A stretch of 64,000 nt of DNA from Microbulbifer aggregans (GTDB lineage: Bacteria; Pseudomonadota; Gammaproteobacteria; Pseudomonadales; Cellvibrionaceae): NCBI RefSeq assembly GCF_001750105.1, contig NZ_CP014143.1, positions 2,945,501 through 3,009,500 on the forward strand, read 5' to 3'. A program made the position numbers and the translations under genes. Shown here piece after piece: positions 23,225 to 32,935 of the stretch. Under the pieces are notes generated by a model, which ran no database searches, was not told the DNA's origin, and saw only the letters and a program-made list of their open reading frames with translations. How positions within the stretch are numbered: position 1 is the stretch's first letter; every line of letters starts with the position of its first letter.

Positions 23225-23701
23225 TTAGAGAAGCGGCTTGCCCGAGACGATGACTCCATTGTTGTCGGCGTAAATATAGTTGCCCGGGGTAAAAGTCACA
23301 CCACCGAAACGCACGGCAATGTCCCTCTCCCCAATTCCTTTTTTTTCCGTCTTCATTGGGTGAGATCCCAGCGCCTGAACCCCGATTGGCAACTGTCCAA
23401 TCTCGTCGACATCCCGGATGCAACCGTACATGACGATTCCTTCCCAGCCGTTCGCACAGGCCTTCTCGGCGAGCATGTCACCGAGACAGGCGCGCCTCAT
23501 CGAACCACCGGCATCCACGACCAGCACTCTGCCGTTACCTGGTTCTGCAACCGCATTTCTGACGAGCGAGTTATCCTCAAAACATTTGATGGTGGTGATT
23601 TGCCCTCCAAAGCGCTCACGGCCGCCGAAGTTAACCATCATGGGCTCGAGCACTTCTACTTGTTCGGGGTGGGCATCACAGAGATCCGGGGTGCTGATCA
23701 T
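23225..23701 (-). CDS. rraA: RraA-family protein (ribonuclease E activity regulator)
   Basis: RraA trimers bind the RNase E scaffold region and lower its activity; some homologues are HMG/CHA aldolases. The 158-aa protein carries [49 protein letters not shown] and [28 protein letters not shown], the RraA hallmark. I start it at ATG 23701, 5 nt after AAGGAG; the in-frame ATG 21 nt upstream has no ribosome site. The target enzyme gene, rne, is in the same window at 59400. It is separated from the L,D-transpeptidase by a terminator. Confidence 0.93.
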   Translation of the reverse strand: MISTPDLCDAHPEQVEVLEPMMVNFGGRERFGGQITTIKCFEDNSLVRNAVAEPGNGRVLVVDAGGSMRRACLGDMLAEKACANGWEGIVMYGCIRDVDEIGQLPIGVQALGSHPMKTEKKGIGERDIAVRFGGVTFTPGNYIYADNNGVIVSGKPLL

Positions 23702-23814
23702 CGCTACTCCTTGCTTGTTCATTGCGGATGGGAAGGCGATTCATGCCTAGCGGTTAATGACCCGCTTTCGACGCATCATAAGCTCACCAAGTCTAAAGGT
23801 TGCCCGGGCTTGAG

Positions 23815-23854
23815 CAAAAAAATATCGGGCATTCATCACAATGATGATGCCCGA
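23815..23854 (-). terminator. Intrinsic terminator of the L,D-transpeptidase gene
   Basis: On the minus strand a stem TCGGGCATCATCA / TGATGAATGCCCGA (one bulge, loop TTG) is followed after ATA by a T-run (A-run at 23815-23822 on the plus strand). Confidence 0.8.
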
Positions 23855-23887
23855 GCAGATCACTGCGTATGTCTGATGAATAAAGTC

Positions 23888-24460
23888 TTACCAAGTCACT
23901 TTTACCGGAGTGCCAACACGAGCATAGCGATAGAATTTCTGTGCCATGTGTGGGGGCATACGCACGCAACCATGTGATGCGGGATAATTCGGCACATGAC
24001 CGGACGCATGCAGGCCTACCCCGCCATTGAAACGAATGTAGTAATTCATCTTGGCACCTCGGTAGTAGGTACCGGGAGGACGGCGGTCCTTACGGGTATT
24101 GACGTCTGCTTTGACGACCCGTCCAGTCCGTCTATCAACATAACTACCGTAAATGGTGGAGCGATGATTGGGGTGCTTCGAAAGTACCCGGAAGTGGCCC
24201 GGGCTCGTTTGATAGCCTGTCTTACCGGAAGAGACTTTTGAAACTCCAACAAGGCGCCCGCCTTTGTAGAAGTAAGCCCGCTGTTCGCTCAGGTCGATGT
24301 GAATCTGGGATGAGCCGGAGGAGTTGGCGGCAGCGTGCTCGTCGAACCAGTTGATGCCCCGTGTATTGGCAGCAGCATTCGGTGCCGCGAGCGCCACGAG
24401 AAGACAGAATGCCAAACCGGCCAGATAGAGTTGCTGGAAATTTAATCTGGATACTTGCAT
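23888..24460 (-). CDS. L,D-transpeptidase (YkuD domain), periplasmic
   Basis: This 190-aa protein has a signal peptide (1-32, LYLAGLAFCLLVALAAPNAAA-NT) and one YkuD catalytic domain starting at SSQIHIDLSEQRAYFYKGGRLVG. The active site HASGHVPNYPASHGCVRMPP is intact with Cys165 as nucleophile and His163 nearby. Such enzymes form 3-3 crosslinks in peptidoglycan or attach proteins to it. There is no LysM or peptidoglycan-binding domain, so this is a minimal form. The basic stretch YVDRRTGRVVKADVNTRKDRR is an acceptor-side loop. A terminator follows. Confidence 0.92.
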   Translation of the reverse strand: MQVSRLNFQQLYLAGLAFCLLVALAAPNAAANTRGINWFDEHAAANSSGSSQIHIDLSEQRAYFYKGGRLVGVSKVSSGKTGYQTSPGHFRVLSKHPNHRSTIYGSYVDRRTGRVVKADVNTRKDRRPPGTYYRGAKMNYYIRFNGGVGLHASGHVPNYPASHGCVRMPPHMAQKFYRYARVGTPVKVTW

Positions 24461-24794
24461 GGCTCACCTCGCACGACTCAATGAAGGTCACCCGCTATAG
24501 CTTCGAAGTCGGCGCCGCCATAAATGGCTGGTGAGCGCCGCGCTTCTGGATGCCTCGGGGCTCAGTGTCCACTGCAGCAGGATTTTCTAAATGAAGGATG
24601 TGCAGTAGAACTATTTCGATTCTATTGCCATAAATAAATGTGCTTAGATTGAATTGTTCTTTTCTGGGACCGGGTTAAACAGGACGAAGATTTCGATAAG
24701 GTAAGAGTGAGTCAGGGACAACTCGAAGGCTGGAAAAGCAATGCAGAATAACGTAAAAAAATGAAACTTTTTACTTACGCAAAAATTACCCAAT
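24461..24794. other. Intergenic region between L,D-transpeptidase and ppsA terminator
   Basis: This 334-bp stretch is increasingly AT-rich after 24590. It presumably carries the L,D-transpeptidase promoter. I see no credible open frame, RNA gene or repeat in it. Confidence 0.5.
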
Positions 24795-24824
24795 AAAAAA
24801 GCGACCCCGAGGGGTCGCTTTTTT
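24795..24824. terminator. Bidirectional intrinsic terminator after ppsA
   Basis: A7-type stem GCGACCCC / GGGGTCGC with a 2-nt GA centre, flanked by A6 and T6, 6 nt beyond the ppsA stop. Confidence 0.88.
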
Positions 24825-24829
24825 GAATG

Positions 24830-27193
24830 TCAGACTTCCTCGTTGGCGAGGAACAGCCAGGTATCGACAGCGGTATCCGGATTGAGAGAGACGCTATCGA
24901 TCCCCTCATCCATCAACCAGCGGGCGAAGTCCTTGTGGTCTGATGGGCCCTGACCGCAGATGCCCACGTACTTGCCAGCCTTGCGGCAGGCCTGAATAGC
25001 CCGCGATAGAAGCACCTTCACGGCAGGATTGCGCTCGTCAAACAGGTCGGCAACCAGACCGGAGTCGCGATCGAGGCCTAGCGTCAGCTGAGTCAGGTCA
25101 TTTGACCCGATCGAAAAGCCATCGAAATGCTGGAGAAACTCCTCGGCCAGCAGTGCATTCGAGGGCAATTCGCACATCATGATGACTTTGAGTCCGGCCT
25201 CACCACGCCTGAGACCATTCTCTGCCAGCAGGTCGATGACCTCTGCGGCTTCTTCCGGGGTGCGGACGAAGGGCACCATGATCTCAACGTTGGTCAGTCC
25301 CATTTCATCCCGAACTTTCTTCAATGCCTTGCACTCCAGCGCGAAGCACTGGCGGAAGTCTTTGGAACGGTAACGGGCAGCACCGCGGAAACCGAGCATC
25401 GGGTTCTCTTCGCTGGGTTCGTACAACTGGCCGCCCAGCAGGTGAGCGTACTCATTGGACTTGAAGTCGGAAAGCCGAACAATTACGCGGTTGGGCGCGA
25501 ATGCCGCGGCCAGTGTCGCAATGCCCTCCACCAGCTTCTCGACAATGAAATCGTCAGCGGAAGCGTAACCACCGATACGCTTGCGGATGCTCTTCTGCAG
25601 GTCGTCGGGCAGGCTATCCAGCTCCAGCAACGCTTTCGGATGGATGCCGATCATGCGGTTCAGAATAAACTCCAGCCGAGCCAGGCCGACACCCTGATTG
25701 GGCAAGTGGCTGAAAGCAAAGGCGCGATCCGGATTGCCGACATTGAGCATGATCTTGAACGGCAGCTCTGGCATATCGCTGACTTCGGTCTCCTCGCGCT
25801 CGAAGTTCAGTTCGCCCGCCATGACAAAGCCCGTATCGCCCTCTGCACAGGAGACTGTCACGGGGGTACCGCTCTCAAGCTTGTCCGTGGCATCACCACA
25901 GCCCACCACGGCGGGAATGCCCAGTTCGCGGGCAATGATGGCCGCGTGGCAGGTCCGGCCGCCACGGTTGGTGACAATGGCGCTGGCTTTTTTCAGTACC
26001 GGCTCCCAGTCCGGGTCGGTCATGTCGGTGACCAGTACCTCTCCGTCCTGCATCGCCGCCATATCTTCTACGGAATCCAGCACGCGGACCTTGCCGGCGC
26101 CGATCCGCTGGCCGATGGCACGCCCTTCACACAGCACTTCCCCACGCTCGCGAAGGTGAAAGCGCTCCAGGCTGGTACCCTGGTCGCGCGAGCGCACGGT
26201 CTCGGGGCGGGCCTGGACGATAAACAGCTCGCCGCTGTCACCGTCTTTTGCCCACTCGATGTCCATGGGGCGTCCGTAATGCGCTTCGATCTTGCAGGCC
26301 TGGTCGGCCAGGCTGGTGAGCTCGGCATCGGTGAGAGAGAAACGCTGACGATCTTCCTCGGGCACCGGCACGGTTTTGACAGAACGGCCGCAATCGCCGC
26401 TGCTGTCGTAGACCATTTTGATCGCCTTGCTACCGCGGTTGCGACGCAGAATAGCGGGTCGGCCCGCCTTCAGTGCCGGCTTGTACAGGTAAAATTCGTC
26501 TGGATTCACCGCACCCTGCACGACAGTTTCACCGAGGCCGTAAGACGATGTGATGAAGACTACGTCGCGGAAGCCACTTTCGGTGTCCAGGGTGAACATC
26601 ACACCGGCCGCACCTGTCTCACTGCGTACCATGTGTTGGATGCCGGCAGAGAGAGCCACGCCGGCATGTGCATAACCGGTATGAACGCGGTAGGCAATGG
26701 CGCGATCATTGTAGAGGGAAGCGAAGACCTCCTTTACCGCCTTGAGGACAGACTCGATTCCACGAATGTTCAGGAAGGTTTCCTGCTGACCGGCGAATGA
26801 GGCATCCGGCAGGTCCTCGGCGGTGGCGGAGGAGCGCACGGCCACCGCGGTCTGACCGCCACCCAGGGCCTCGTAGCCAGTACGGATCTCATCTTCCAGG
26901 GTGTCGGGGAACGGCGTGTCGAGAATCCACTGCCGGATCTCCTGCCCGGCGGCGGCCAATGCGGTAACATCCTCTACATCGAGTGTCTGCAGGCGGTCCG
27001 CAATCCGCTGCTCCAGGCCCTCATGGGTGAGGAAGGCGCGAAACGCCTCCGCGGTAGTGGCGAAGCCACCCGGAACATGGACGCCGGCACCGGCCAGTGA
27101 CGAAATCATCTCGCCCAGTGATGCGTTCTTGCCGCCGACCTTGTCGACATCACCCATGCCCAAGTGAGCGAATTCGATTGTGAAGTTCGTCAC
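24830..27193 (-). CDS. ppsA: Phosphoenolpyruvate synthase
   Basis: PpsA converts pyruvate and ATP to PEP, AMP and phosphate for gluconeogenesis. The 787-aa protein has the three expected domains: an ATP-grasp region ([10 protein letters not shown] near 20; [25 protein letters not shown]), the swivelling phosphohistidine domain with [25 protein letters not shown], and a TIM-barrel PEP-utilising domain ([40 protein letters not shown]). It is divergent from ppsR, as in Pseudomonas and many proteobacteria. With the glyoxylate shunt genes nearby, it supplies sugars during growth on acetate or fatty acids. Confidence 0.97.
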   Translation of the reverse strand: MTNFTIEFAHLGMGDVDKVGGKNASLGEMISSLAGAGVHVPGGFATTAEAFRAFLTHEGLEQRIADRLQTLDVEDVTALAAAGQEIRQWILDTPFPDTLEDEIRTGYEALGGGQTAVAVRSSATAEDLPDASFAGQQETFLNIRGIESVLKAVKEVFASLYNDRAIAYRVHTGYAHAGVALSAGIQHMVRSETGAAGVMFTLDTESGFRDVVFITSSYGLGETVVQGAVNPDEFYLYKPALKAGRPAILRRNRGSKAIKMVYDSSGDCGRSVKTVPVPEEDRQRFSLTDAELTSLADQACKIEAHYGRPMDIEWAKDGDSGELFIVQARPETVRSRDQGTSLERFHLRERGEVLCEGRAIGQRIGAGKVRVLDSVEDMAAMQDGEVLVTDMTDPDWEPVLKKASAIVTNRGGRTCHAAIIARELGIPAVVGCGDATDKLESGTPVTVSCAEGDTGFVMAGELNFEREETEVSDMPELPFKIMLNVGNPDRAFAFSHLPNQGVGLARLEFILNRMIGIHPKALLELDSLPDDLQKSIRKRIGGYASADDFIVEKLVEGIATLAAAFAPNRVIVRLSDFKSNEYAHLLGGQLYEPSEENPMLGFRGAARYRSKDFRQCFALECKALKKVRDEMGLTNVEIMVPFVRTPEEAAEVIDLLAENGLRRGEAGLKVIMMCELPSNALLAEEFLQHFDGFSIGSNDLTQLTLGLDRDSGLVADLFDERNPAVKVLLSRAIQACRKAGKYVGICGQGPSDHKDFARWLMDEGIDSVSLNPDTAVDTWLFLANEEV

Positions 27194-27276
27194 GCAGTTG
27201 CCCTCAGCTGCTGGAAATCTGGCGCTGATTATAAGGATGCATTTTGTAAAAAATACCCGGCAAATTACGGCAAAAA

Positions 27277-27291
27277 TGTAGTTTTTCTACA
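27277..27291. promoter_or_regulatory. Inverted repeat in the ppsA-ppsR divergent region
   Basis: TGTAG-TTTTT-CTACA lies between the two divergent start codons. A third related piece, ACTACA, occurs at 27299-27304. It may be an operator or a short hairpin; nothing else in this 160-bp gap stands out. Confidence 0.35.
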
Positions 27292-27353
27292 ACAGTTGAC
27301 TACAAGTTCAGCAACGTTAGCCTGCCGGGAAGCAATAGACGGAAAATCGGAAC

Positions 27354-28181
27354 ATGGCGAAAGACAAGCGGACAGCTTTTTTTATCTCGGATGGTACAGG
27401 CCTGACGGTGGAGGCCATTGGACACAGCCTGCTTGCCCAGTTCAGGGATCAGCAGGTGGAACAGGTGACCATCCCCTATGTGGACTCTCCTGAGAAGGTG
27501 GAGCTGGTCTTGAAACGCATCGAGCAGTCAGCCGCTGAATCCGGCCTGAAGCCGGTGATCATTACCAGTATCGTTTCAGACAAAATCCGCCAACAACTAC
27601 ACCAGAGCTCGGCGCTGATGCTGGATGTCTTTGAGAGCTACCTGACACCTCTGGCGAGCCTTTTCGGCCGTGACCCGGCCCAGAGTGTCAATGTTTCCCA
27701 CGGGATCGCCGACGATCGCCGCTACAGTGAGCGAATAGAGGCGGTACACTTCGCCATGGATAACGACGATGGTCGGCGGGTGCGCGAGTTTGATCGCGCT
27801 GACGTAATCCTCGTCGGCGTTTCACGGTCTGGCAAGACGCCGACGTGCCTTTACCTGGCACTGCAGTTCGGCTTGCGCGCCGCCAACTATCCCATCACCG
27901 AAGAGGATATGGACTCCACTACTCTACCCAAGATCCTGCGTCCCTATCGTCACAAGTTGTTCGGTCTCACCATCGACCCCGAGCGCCTGATGAGCATTCG
28001 ACAGGAGCGGCGGGCGAACAGCCGCTACGCTTCCCTTGAGCAATGCGAGTTCGAAGTTCGGCAAGTAGAGCAGATGCTGCGACGAGCACAGGTGCCCTAC
28101 CTCAATGCCACCCAGCTCTCAGTGGAGGAACTCGCGACCCGACTCATGTCGCAGGCTGGTATTGAGCGCCGTATCGGTTAA
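27354..28181 (+). CDS. ppsR: PEP synthetase regulatory protein
   Basis: This bifunctional Ser/Thr kinase-pyrophosphorylase inactivates PpsA by ADP-dependent phosphorylation and reactivates it with phosphate. The 275-aa DUF299 protein has RTAFFISDGTGLTVEAIGHSLLAQF (6-30) and the P-loop-like GVSRSGKTPTCLYLA starting at 155. LFGLTIDPERLMSIRQERR is a further family block. It is divergent from its target gene, 160 bp away. The ATG follows a GGAAAATCGGAAC stretch. Confidence 0.96.
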   Translation: MAKDKRTAFFISDGTGLTVEAIGHSLLAQFRDQQVEQVTIPYVDSPEKVELVLKRIEQSAAESGLKPVIITSIVSDKIRQQLHQSSALMLDVFESYLTPLASLFGRDPAQSVNVSHGIADDRRYSERIEAVHFAMDNDDGRRVREFDRADVILVGVSRSGKTPTCLYLALQFGLRAANYPITEEDMDSTTLPKILRPYRHKLFGLTIDPERLMSIRQERRANSRYASLEQCEFEVRQVEQMLRRAQVPYLNATQLSVEELATRLMSQAGIERRIG

Positions 28182-28256
28182 AGTAGCCGCCTTTTTATCC
28201 TCCACAGGAGCGCCGCCGGTGAACCGATGCCGGCGGCAGGCGTAAACGAAGCTGGA

Positions 28257-29597
28257 ATGAAATCGCTACAGATCGTATCCCTGCCCTATTCCCTGAATAC
28301 GCCGGCGGCTTTTCAGGCCATCGCCGACCTGCCGGCACCCGTATGGCTGGACAGCGGCCGGCCATTGGCGCGCGGGGGCCGCTACGACATCATCAGTGCC
28401 GACCCGATCAATACCCTTGAGCTTACCGCCGATTCCGAGGCGCCGTTTGCGGCACTGGATGACCTGTGGTGTGAATTGAGCCAAGCAGATAGCGATGCGC
28501 AACTACCTTTCTGCGGTGGGGTGATCGGATACGCAGGGTATGAACTGGGGATGGAGGGTAACTTTCTTCCGCCTGACCTGCGTGAAACACCCCTGCCTGC
28601 GGGGTTCTTCGGCCTCTACACCTGGGCCCTGATCGTGGATCACCAGCTACAGGCAAGCCACTTGGTATTTCACCCAGCCTCGTCACCGGTTCAAGTAGCG
28701 GATCTGGTGGCACGCTTCACGGCCGTGCGCTGGCAAACCGAGCCCAGAGCCGGACGCTTCCGCCTGCTGGAACCCTTTACGCACGAATTATCTGGCGCTG
28801 CGTATCAACGCCGCGTAGCCCGGGTGCTGGAATACATCCAGGCCGGTGACATCTATCAGGCAAACTTTACCCAGCGCTTCCGTGCCGGCTACGAGGGGGA
28901 CCTGTTCCAGGCGTACCTGGCGCTGCGCAGCCGGGTTGCTGGCCCATTCTCCGCCTATCTGGAGATTCCCGATCGTGGCAGTATCCTGAGCCTCTCACCC
29001 GAGCGATTCATCTCTGCGGACGGCGCCCATGTACAGACACAGCCGATCAAGGGCACTGCGCGTCGCCAAACCGATCCCGAAAAGGATGCGCAGGTTGCCG
29101 CGGCACTTCAGCGCAGCGAGAAAGATCGGGCGGAAAACCTGATGATTGTGGATCTGCTGCGCAATGATCTGGGTAAATGTTGTCAGCGCGGTACCGTTCG
29201 CGTCCCCAACCTGTTTGAACTGGCCACTTTTGCCAATGTTCACCACCTGGTCAGCACGATTACCGGCGAGTTGCCGGAGTCGTGTACCTTTGCCGACCTG
29301 TTGCAGGCAAGTTTTCCGGGCGGCTCCATCACTGGTGCCCCCAAGCGCCGGGCGATGGAAATCATCCGCGAACTCGAATCCAGTCCGCGCGGCGTCTATT
29401 GCGGCAGTATTGGTTACCTGAGCAGCTGCGGGCGTGCCGATACCAATATTGCCATTCGCACTTTTTCGGCTGATGCCCGAAGACTTACTTGTGCCGCCGG
29501 TGGCGGCATCGTTGCGGACTCAGTGCCCGCTGCCGAGCATCGGGAATGCCTCGACAAGGTCGGCCTGCTCCTCTCCACGCTGGAGTCTCTCCAATAG
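28257..29597 (+). CDS. pabB: Aminodeoxychorismate synthase component I
   Basis: PabB makes 4-amino-4-deoxychorismate from chorismate and ammonia for folate synthesis. The chorismate-binding domain fills the C-terminal half: AGDIYQANFTQRF, LSLSPERFI, the PabB-type lysine motif QPIKGTARR, SEKDRAENLMIVDLLRNDLGK, and FPGGSITGAPKRRAMEII. I prefer ATG 28257 (MKSLQIVSLPYS) because PabB proteins usually begin this way; ATG 28227 is 10 codons earlier. Its partner for the next step, PabC, is encoded at 49822-50592. Glutaminase PabA is not seen here. Confidence 0.95.
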   Translation: MKSLQIVSLPYSLNTPAAFQAIADLPAPVWLDSGRPLARGGRYDIISADPINTLELTADSEAPFAALDDLWCELSQADSDAQLPFCGGVIGYAGYELGMEGNFLPPDLRETPLPAGFFGLYTWALIVDHQLQASHLVFHPASSPVQVADLVARFTAVRWQTEPRAGRFRLLEPFTHELSGAAYQRRVARVLEYIQAGDIYQANFTQRFRAGYEGDLFQAYLALRSRVAGPFSAYLEIPDRGSILSLSPERFISADGAHVQTQPIKGTARRQTDPEKDAQVAAALQRSEKDRAENLMIVDLLRNDLGKCCQRGTVRVPNLFELATFANVHHLVSTITGELPESCTFADLLQASFPGGSITGAPKRRAMEIIRELESSPRGVYCGSIGYLSSCGRADTNIAIRTFSADARRLTCAAGGGIVADSVPAAEHRECLDKVGLLLSTLESLQ

Positions 29598-29760
29598 CGC
29601 TTCCGGTCTCGCACTGCGACCGCTGGCGGTTTTTTGGTTATAAAACTATCCCGCATTGATATTTCACCAGGCCTTGCTCGCTTGGTACCTTGCGCGCAAG
29701 GATGGTGGTAATGGTGCCTAACGCCTGTCCACCCTGGCAGTTTGGGAAAGGAAACAATCA

Positions 29761-30042
29761 ATGCGGATTACCTTTGTAAAGAAAGTACTTGTGGATGGTA
29801 ATCCCTGTGCGAAATGCCGGGATGTCGAGGAAAAGCTGCGTGAAAATAACCAGCTGGAGCTGATGGATCAGATTGTCATCGCAGACGAGCGCGATGCCGA
29901 TAGCGCGGGCATGCAGCTGGCCCGGAAGCACGAGGTTTCACGTGCACCGTTCTTCCTGGTAGAGGAGCCCGGTCAGGTGCCGCGCGTCTACACCGTGTAC
30001 TTCAAGTTCGTGAAAGAAGTGCTTCGCCCCCTCTCACCCTGA
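29761..30042 (+). CDS. Small thioredoxin-fold protein with CxxC
   Basis: This 93-aa protein has a glutaredoxin-like start, MRITFVKKVLVDGNPCAKCRDVEEKLRE, with the redox pair Cys16-Ala-Lys-Cys19. Later HEVSRAPFFLVEE contains a cis-proline position (RAPFF) typical of thioredoxin folds. The function is unknown. It sits between pabB and the convergent cysB gene. In Pseudomonas aeruginosa, as I recall, the pabB-cysB interval also holds thrH, cysH and a small unknown gene; here only this gene remains. An AAAGGA ribosome site precedes the ATG. Confidence 0.75.
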   Translation: MRITFVKKVLVDGNPCAKCRDVEEKLRENNQLELMDQIVIADERDADSAGMQLARKHEVSRAPFFLVEEPGQVPRVYTVYFKFVKEVLRPLSP

Positions 30043-30090
30043 CCTCAGCTGGTAGCAACAGTGCTGGCGTGCAGGTCCAGCACCCGCGGC

Positions 30091-31083
<993 letters not shown>

Positions 31084-31221
31084 TCACGCATTCCCGCGTG
31101 CCGGACACCAAGTTATAAAAACGCTATGAGGTTATTCGAGAAGAGAATAGCAGCCGAGCCTTCTACCAGCCAAGTCCCCTCAGGCTAGCAAACGCGAATT
31201 TTCGCGCCCCAAGAGACCGCC

Positions 31222-32124
31222 TCAGCTGGGCTCCTCGTTGGCGATCCCGTGGGGCACGTGGCCGGTCGCGACATGCTCTGCCGCAGAGGCACAGTGGTTG
31301 GGCTGATCATCGAAGAAGACGTCGGCCCCGAAAGCTCGCAGGAACTCGCCCTTTGGTAGCCCTCCCAGGAACACAGACTCATCCAGACGGATGTTCCAGG
31401 CCCTGAGAGTTCGGATCACTCGCTCATGAGCCGGTGCGGATCGTGCCGTAACCAGTGCCGTGCGAATCGGGCAGTTATCGGCATCGAACTCCGCCTGAAG
31501 CCGCTGCAGTGCCTCGAGGAACCCCTTGAACGGACCGCCGCCCAGGGGCTGCTGTGCTGAGGCACGCTCGGAAGCGGTGAAGGCTTCGAGACCCTGGCGC
31601 TTGAAAATCTGCTCAGCCTCGTCGGAGAACAACACTGCGTCACCATCGAAGGCAAAACGGAGCGTGTCATCTTCGCGCTGGCGAGAACCTCCGGCCACCA
31701 ACGTTGCCGCGGCAACCCCCTGCTCCAGTGCATGACGTACATCGCGGCCATCGCTGGAAAGGAACAGGTCACAGCCGAAGGGGGCAATGTAACGATAGGG
31801 ACTTTCCCCATTGCAGAAGGCTGCACGGGTGATATTGAGCCCGTAATGCTCGATGGAATTGAATACTCGCAGCCCGGTATCGGCACTGTTGCGGGAGAGA
31901 AGGATCACCTCTACCCTTGGCTCGCCTTCCAACCGTTTGTTGATCTGCAGGAATTTCTTGACCAGCGGAAAGGCATCTCCCTTCGGCAGCACTTCATTTT
32001 CCCGCTCCACCTGGTGGGAAGAAAACGCCTCAAGACCCTGCTCTTCAAATACCTGATGGCTCTCGCGCAGATCAAATAATGCACGAGAAGAAATCGCGAT
32101 CACCAGCTTGTTGGCGAGCTGCAT
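31222..32124 (-). CDS. Cytosolic 5'-nucleotidase I family protein
   Basis: The 300-aa protein matches the 5_nucleotid family related to eukaryotic NT5C1. Visible blocks are KLVIAISSRALFDLRESHQVFEEQG, VEVILLSRNSADTGLRVFNSIEHYGLNITRAAF, DLFLSSDGRDVRHAL and RTALVTARSAPAHERVIRTLRAWNIRLDESVFLGGLPKGEFLRAFGADVFFDDQ. The last resembles a HAD motif III/IV arrangement. It probably dephosphorylates nucleoside monophosphates. It begins 1 nt after the TetR gene ends and so lies in the same operon. Confidence 0.85.
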   Translation of the reverse strand: MQLANKLVIAISSRALFDLRESHQVFEEQGLEAFSSHQVERENEVLPKGDAFPLVKKFLQINKRLEGEPRVEVILLSRNSADTGLRVFNSIEHYGLNITRAAFCNGESPYRYIAPFGCDLFLSSDGRDVRHALEQGVAAATLVAGGSRQREDDTLRFAFDGDAVLFSDEAEQIFKRQGLEAFTASERASAQQPLGGGPFKGFLEALQRLQAEFDADNCPIRTALVTARSAPAHERVIRTLRAWNIRLDESVFLGGLPKGEFLRAFGADVFFDDQPNHCASAAEHVATGHVPHGIANEEPS

Positions 32125-32125
32125 G

Positions 32126-32809
32126 TCAGGGCGCCTCCACGTCGTCCAGACCGCCGGGGCGGGCCTCGTCGCGATTCCGAACCAGGATTGTCAGCAACAT
32201 CTGCTGAAGATCATCTTTGGTGCGCTGGGACCGCACTCCCTCCTGGTTGACGATCACCAGGAATACCGCGTGGAAGGTTTCCAGCGTGAGCCTGGCAACA
32301 CGGTTCATTTCGTTGGGCGGGCAGCTAAACCCGAGCCGCAGGAACATTTTGGTGAGATGGCGGATCACCAGTTCATCATGGCGGGCATCCAGTTCGTGCA
32401 ACTCGGGAATGCCCCACATGGCCTGAACCAGCGGCAGCAGACCGCGCTGCTCGCGATAGACAGCCAGAAGACGCTCCAGAAGTTCTCCGGTAAATGTCTC
32501 CAGGGACATTTCTTCGAGTTCCCCCTGGCCAAGCTCCTCGAGTGCCGCTGTCATACCGGCCAGCCATTGCTCTCCCATGGCATAGAGAATGGCATGTTTA
32601 TTGGGGAAATAATGATACAGGGAACCGACGGAAACGCCGATTTCCTTCGCAATCAGAATGGTGGTCAGGTCGTCCAGCCCAACCTCTTCCAGCAATCGGC
32701 CGGTCGCATCAAGAATCTGCCGAGTGCGCTCGCGGGCTCTCGCCTGAACCGGCTCGCGTCGCGGGGTCAGTTGGCTCTTGCGCTTTTTCTGGTCTGTACC
32801 TGTCAACAC
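32126..32809 (-). CDS. TetR-family transcriptional regulator
   Basis: This 227-aa protein has a TetR N-terminal domain: RARERTRQILDATGRLLEEVGLDDLTTILIAKEIGVSVGSLYHYFPNKHAILYAMGEQW (about 24-82). The C-terminal ligand domain is not assigned. It uses a GTG start at 32809 with a GGGGGAAG ribosome site directly before. The gene is cotranscribed with the 5'-nucleotidase, and lies next to the terminator of the TonB receptor gene, so it could control either. Confidence 0.88.
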   Translation of the reverse strand: MLTGTDQKKRKSQLTPRREPVQARARERTRQILDATGRLLEEVGLDDLTTILIAKEIGVSVGSLYHYFPNKHAILYAMGEQWLAGMTAALEELGQGELEEMSLETFTGELLERLLAVYREQRGLLPLVQAMWGIPELHELDARHDELVIRHLTKMFLRLGFSCPPNEMNRVARLTLETFHAVFLVIVNQEGVRSQRTKDDLQQMLLTILVRNRDEARPGGLDDVEAP

Positions 32810-32887
32810 CTTCCCCCCATCTCTGTTTGGGCCAGTTTATCACCTTTTTCCGCGGTTGCAGGCACCCGGCAACCGCGACCAAGGGTC

Positions 32888-32918
32888 AAAAAAAACCGGT
32901 GCAGAGCACCGGTTTTTT
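32888..32918. terminator. Bidirectional-looking terminator after TonB receptor gene
   Basis: Stem ACCGGTGC / GCACCGGT with loop AGA, flanked by A8 and T5. On the minus strand it lies 18 nt past the receptor stop. Confidence 0.88.
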
Positions 32919-32935
32919 CGGGAGAACCGCATTCC

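Noticed and set aside
22979-23977. Plus-strand open frame of 332 codons across rraA
   Set aside because: RraA on the minus strand is unmistakable with a good ribosome site; this frame is its shadow extended through intergenic DNA.
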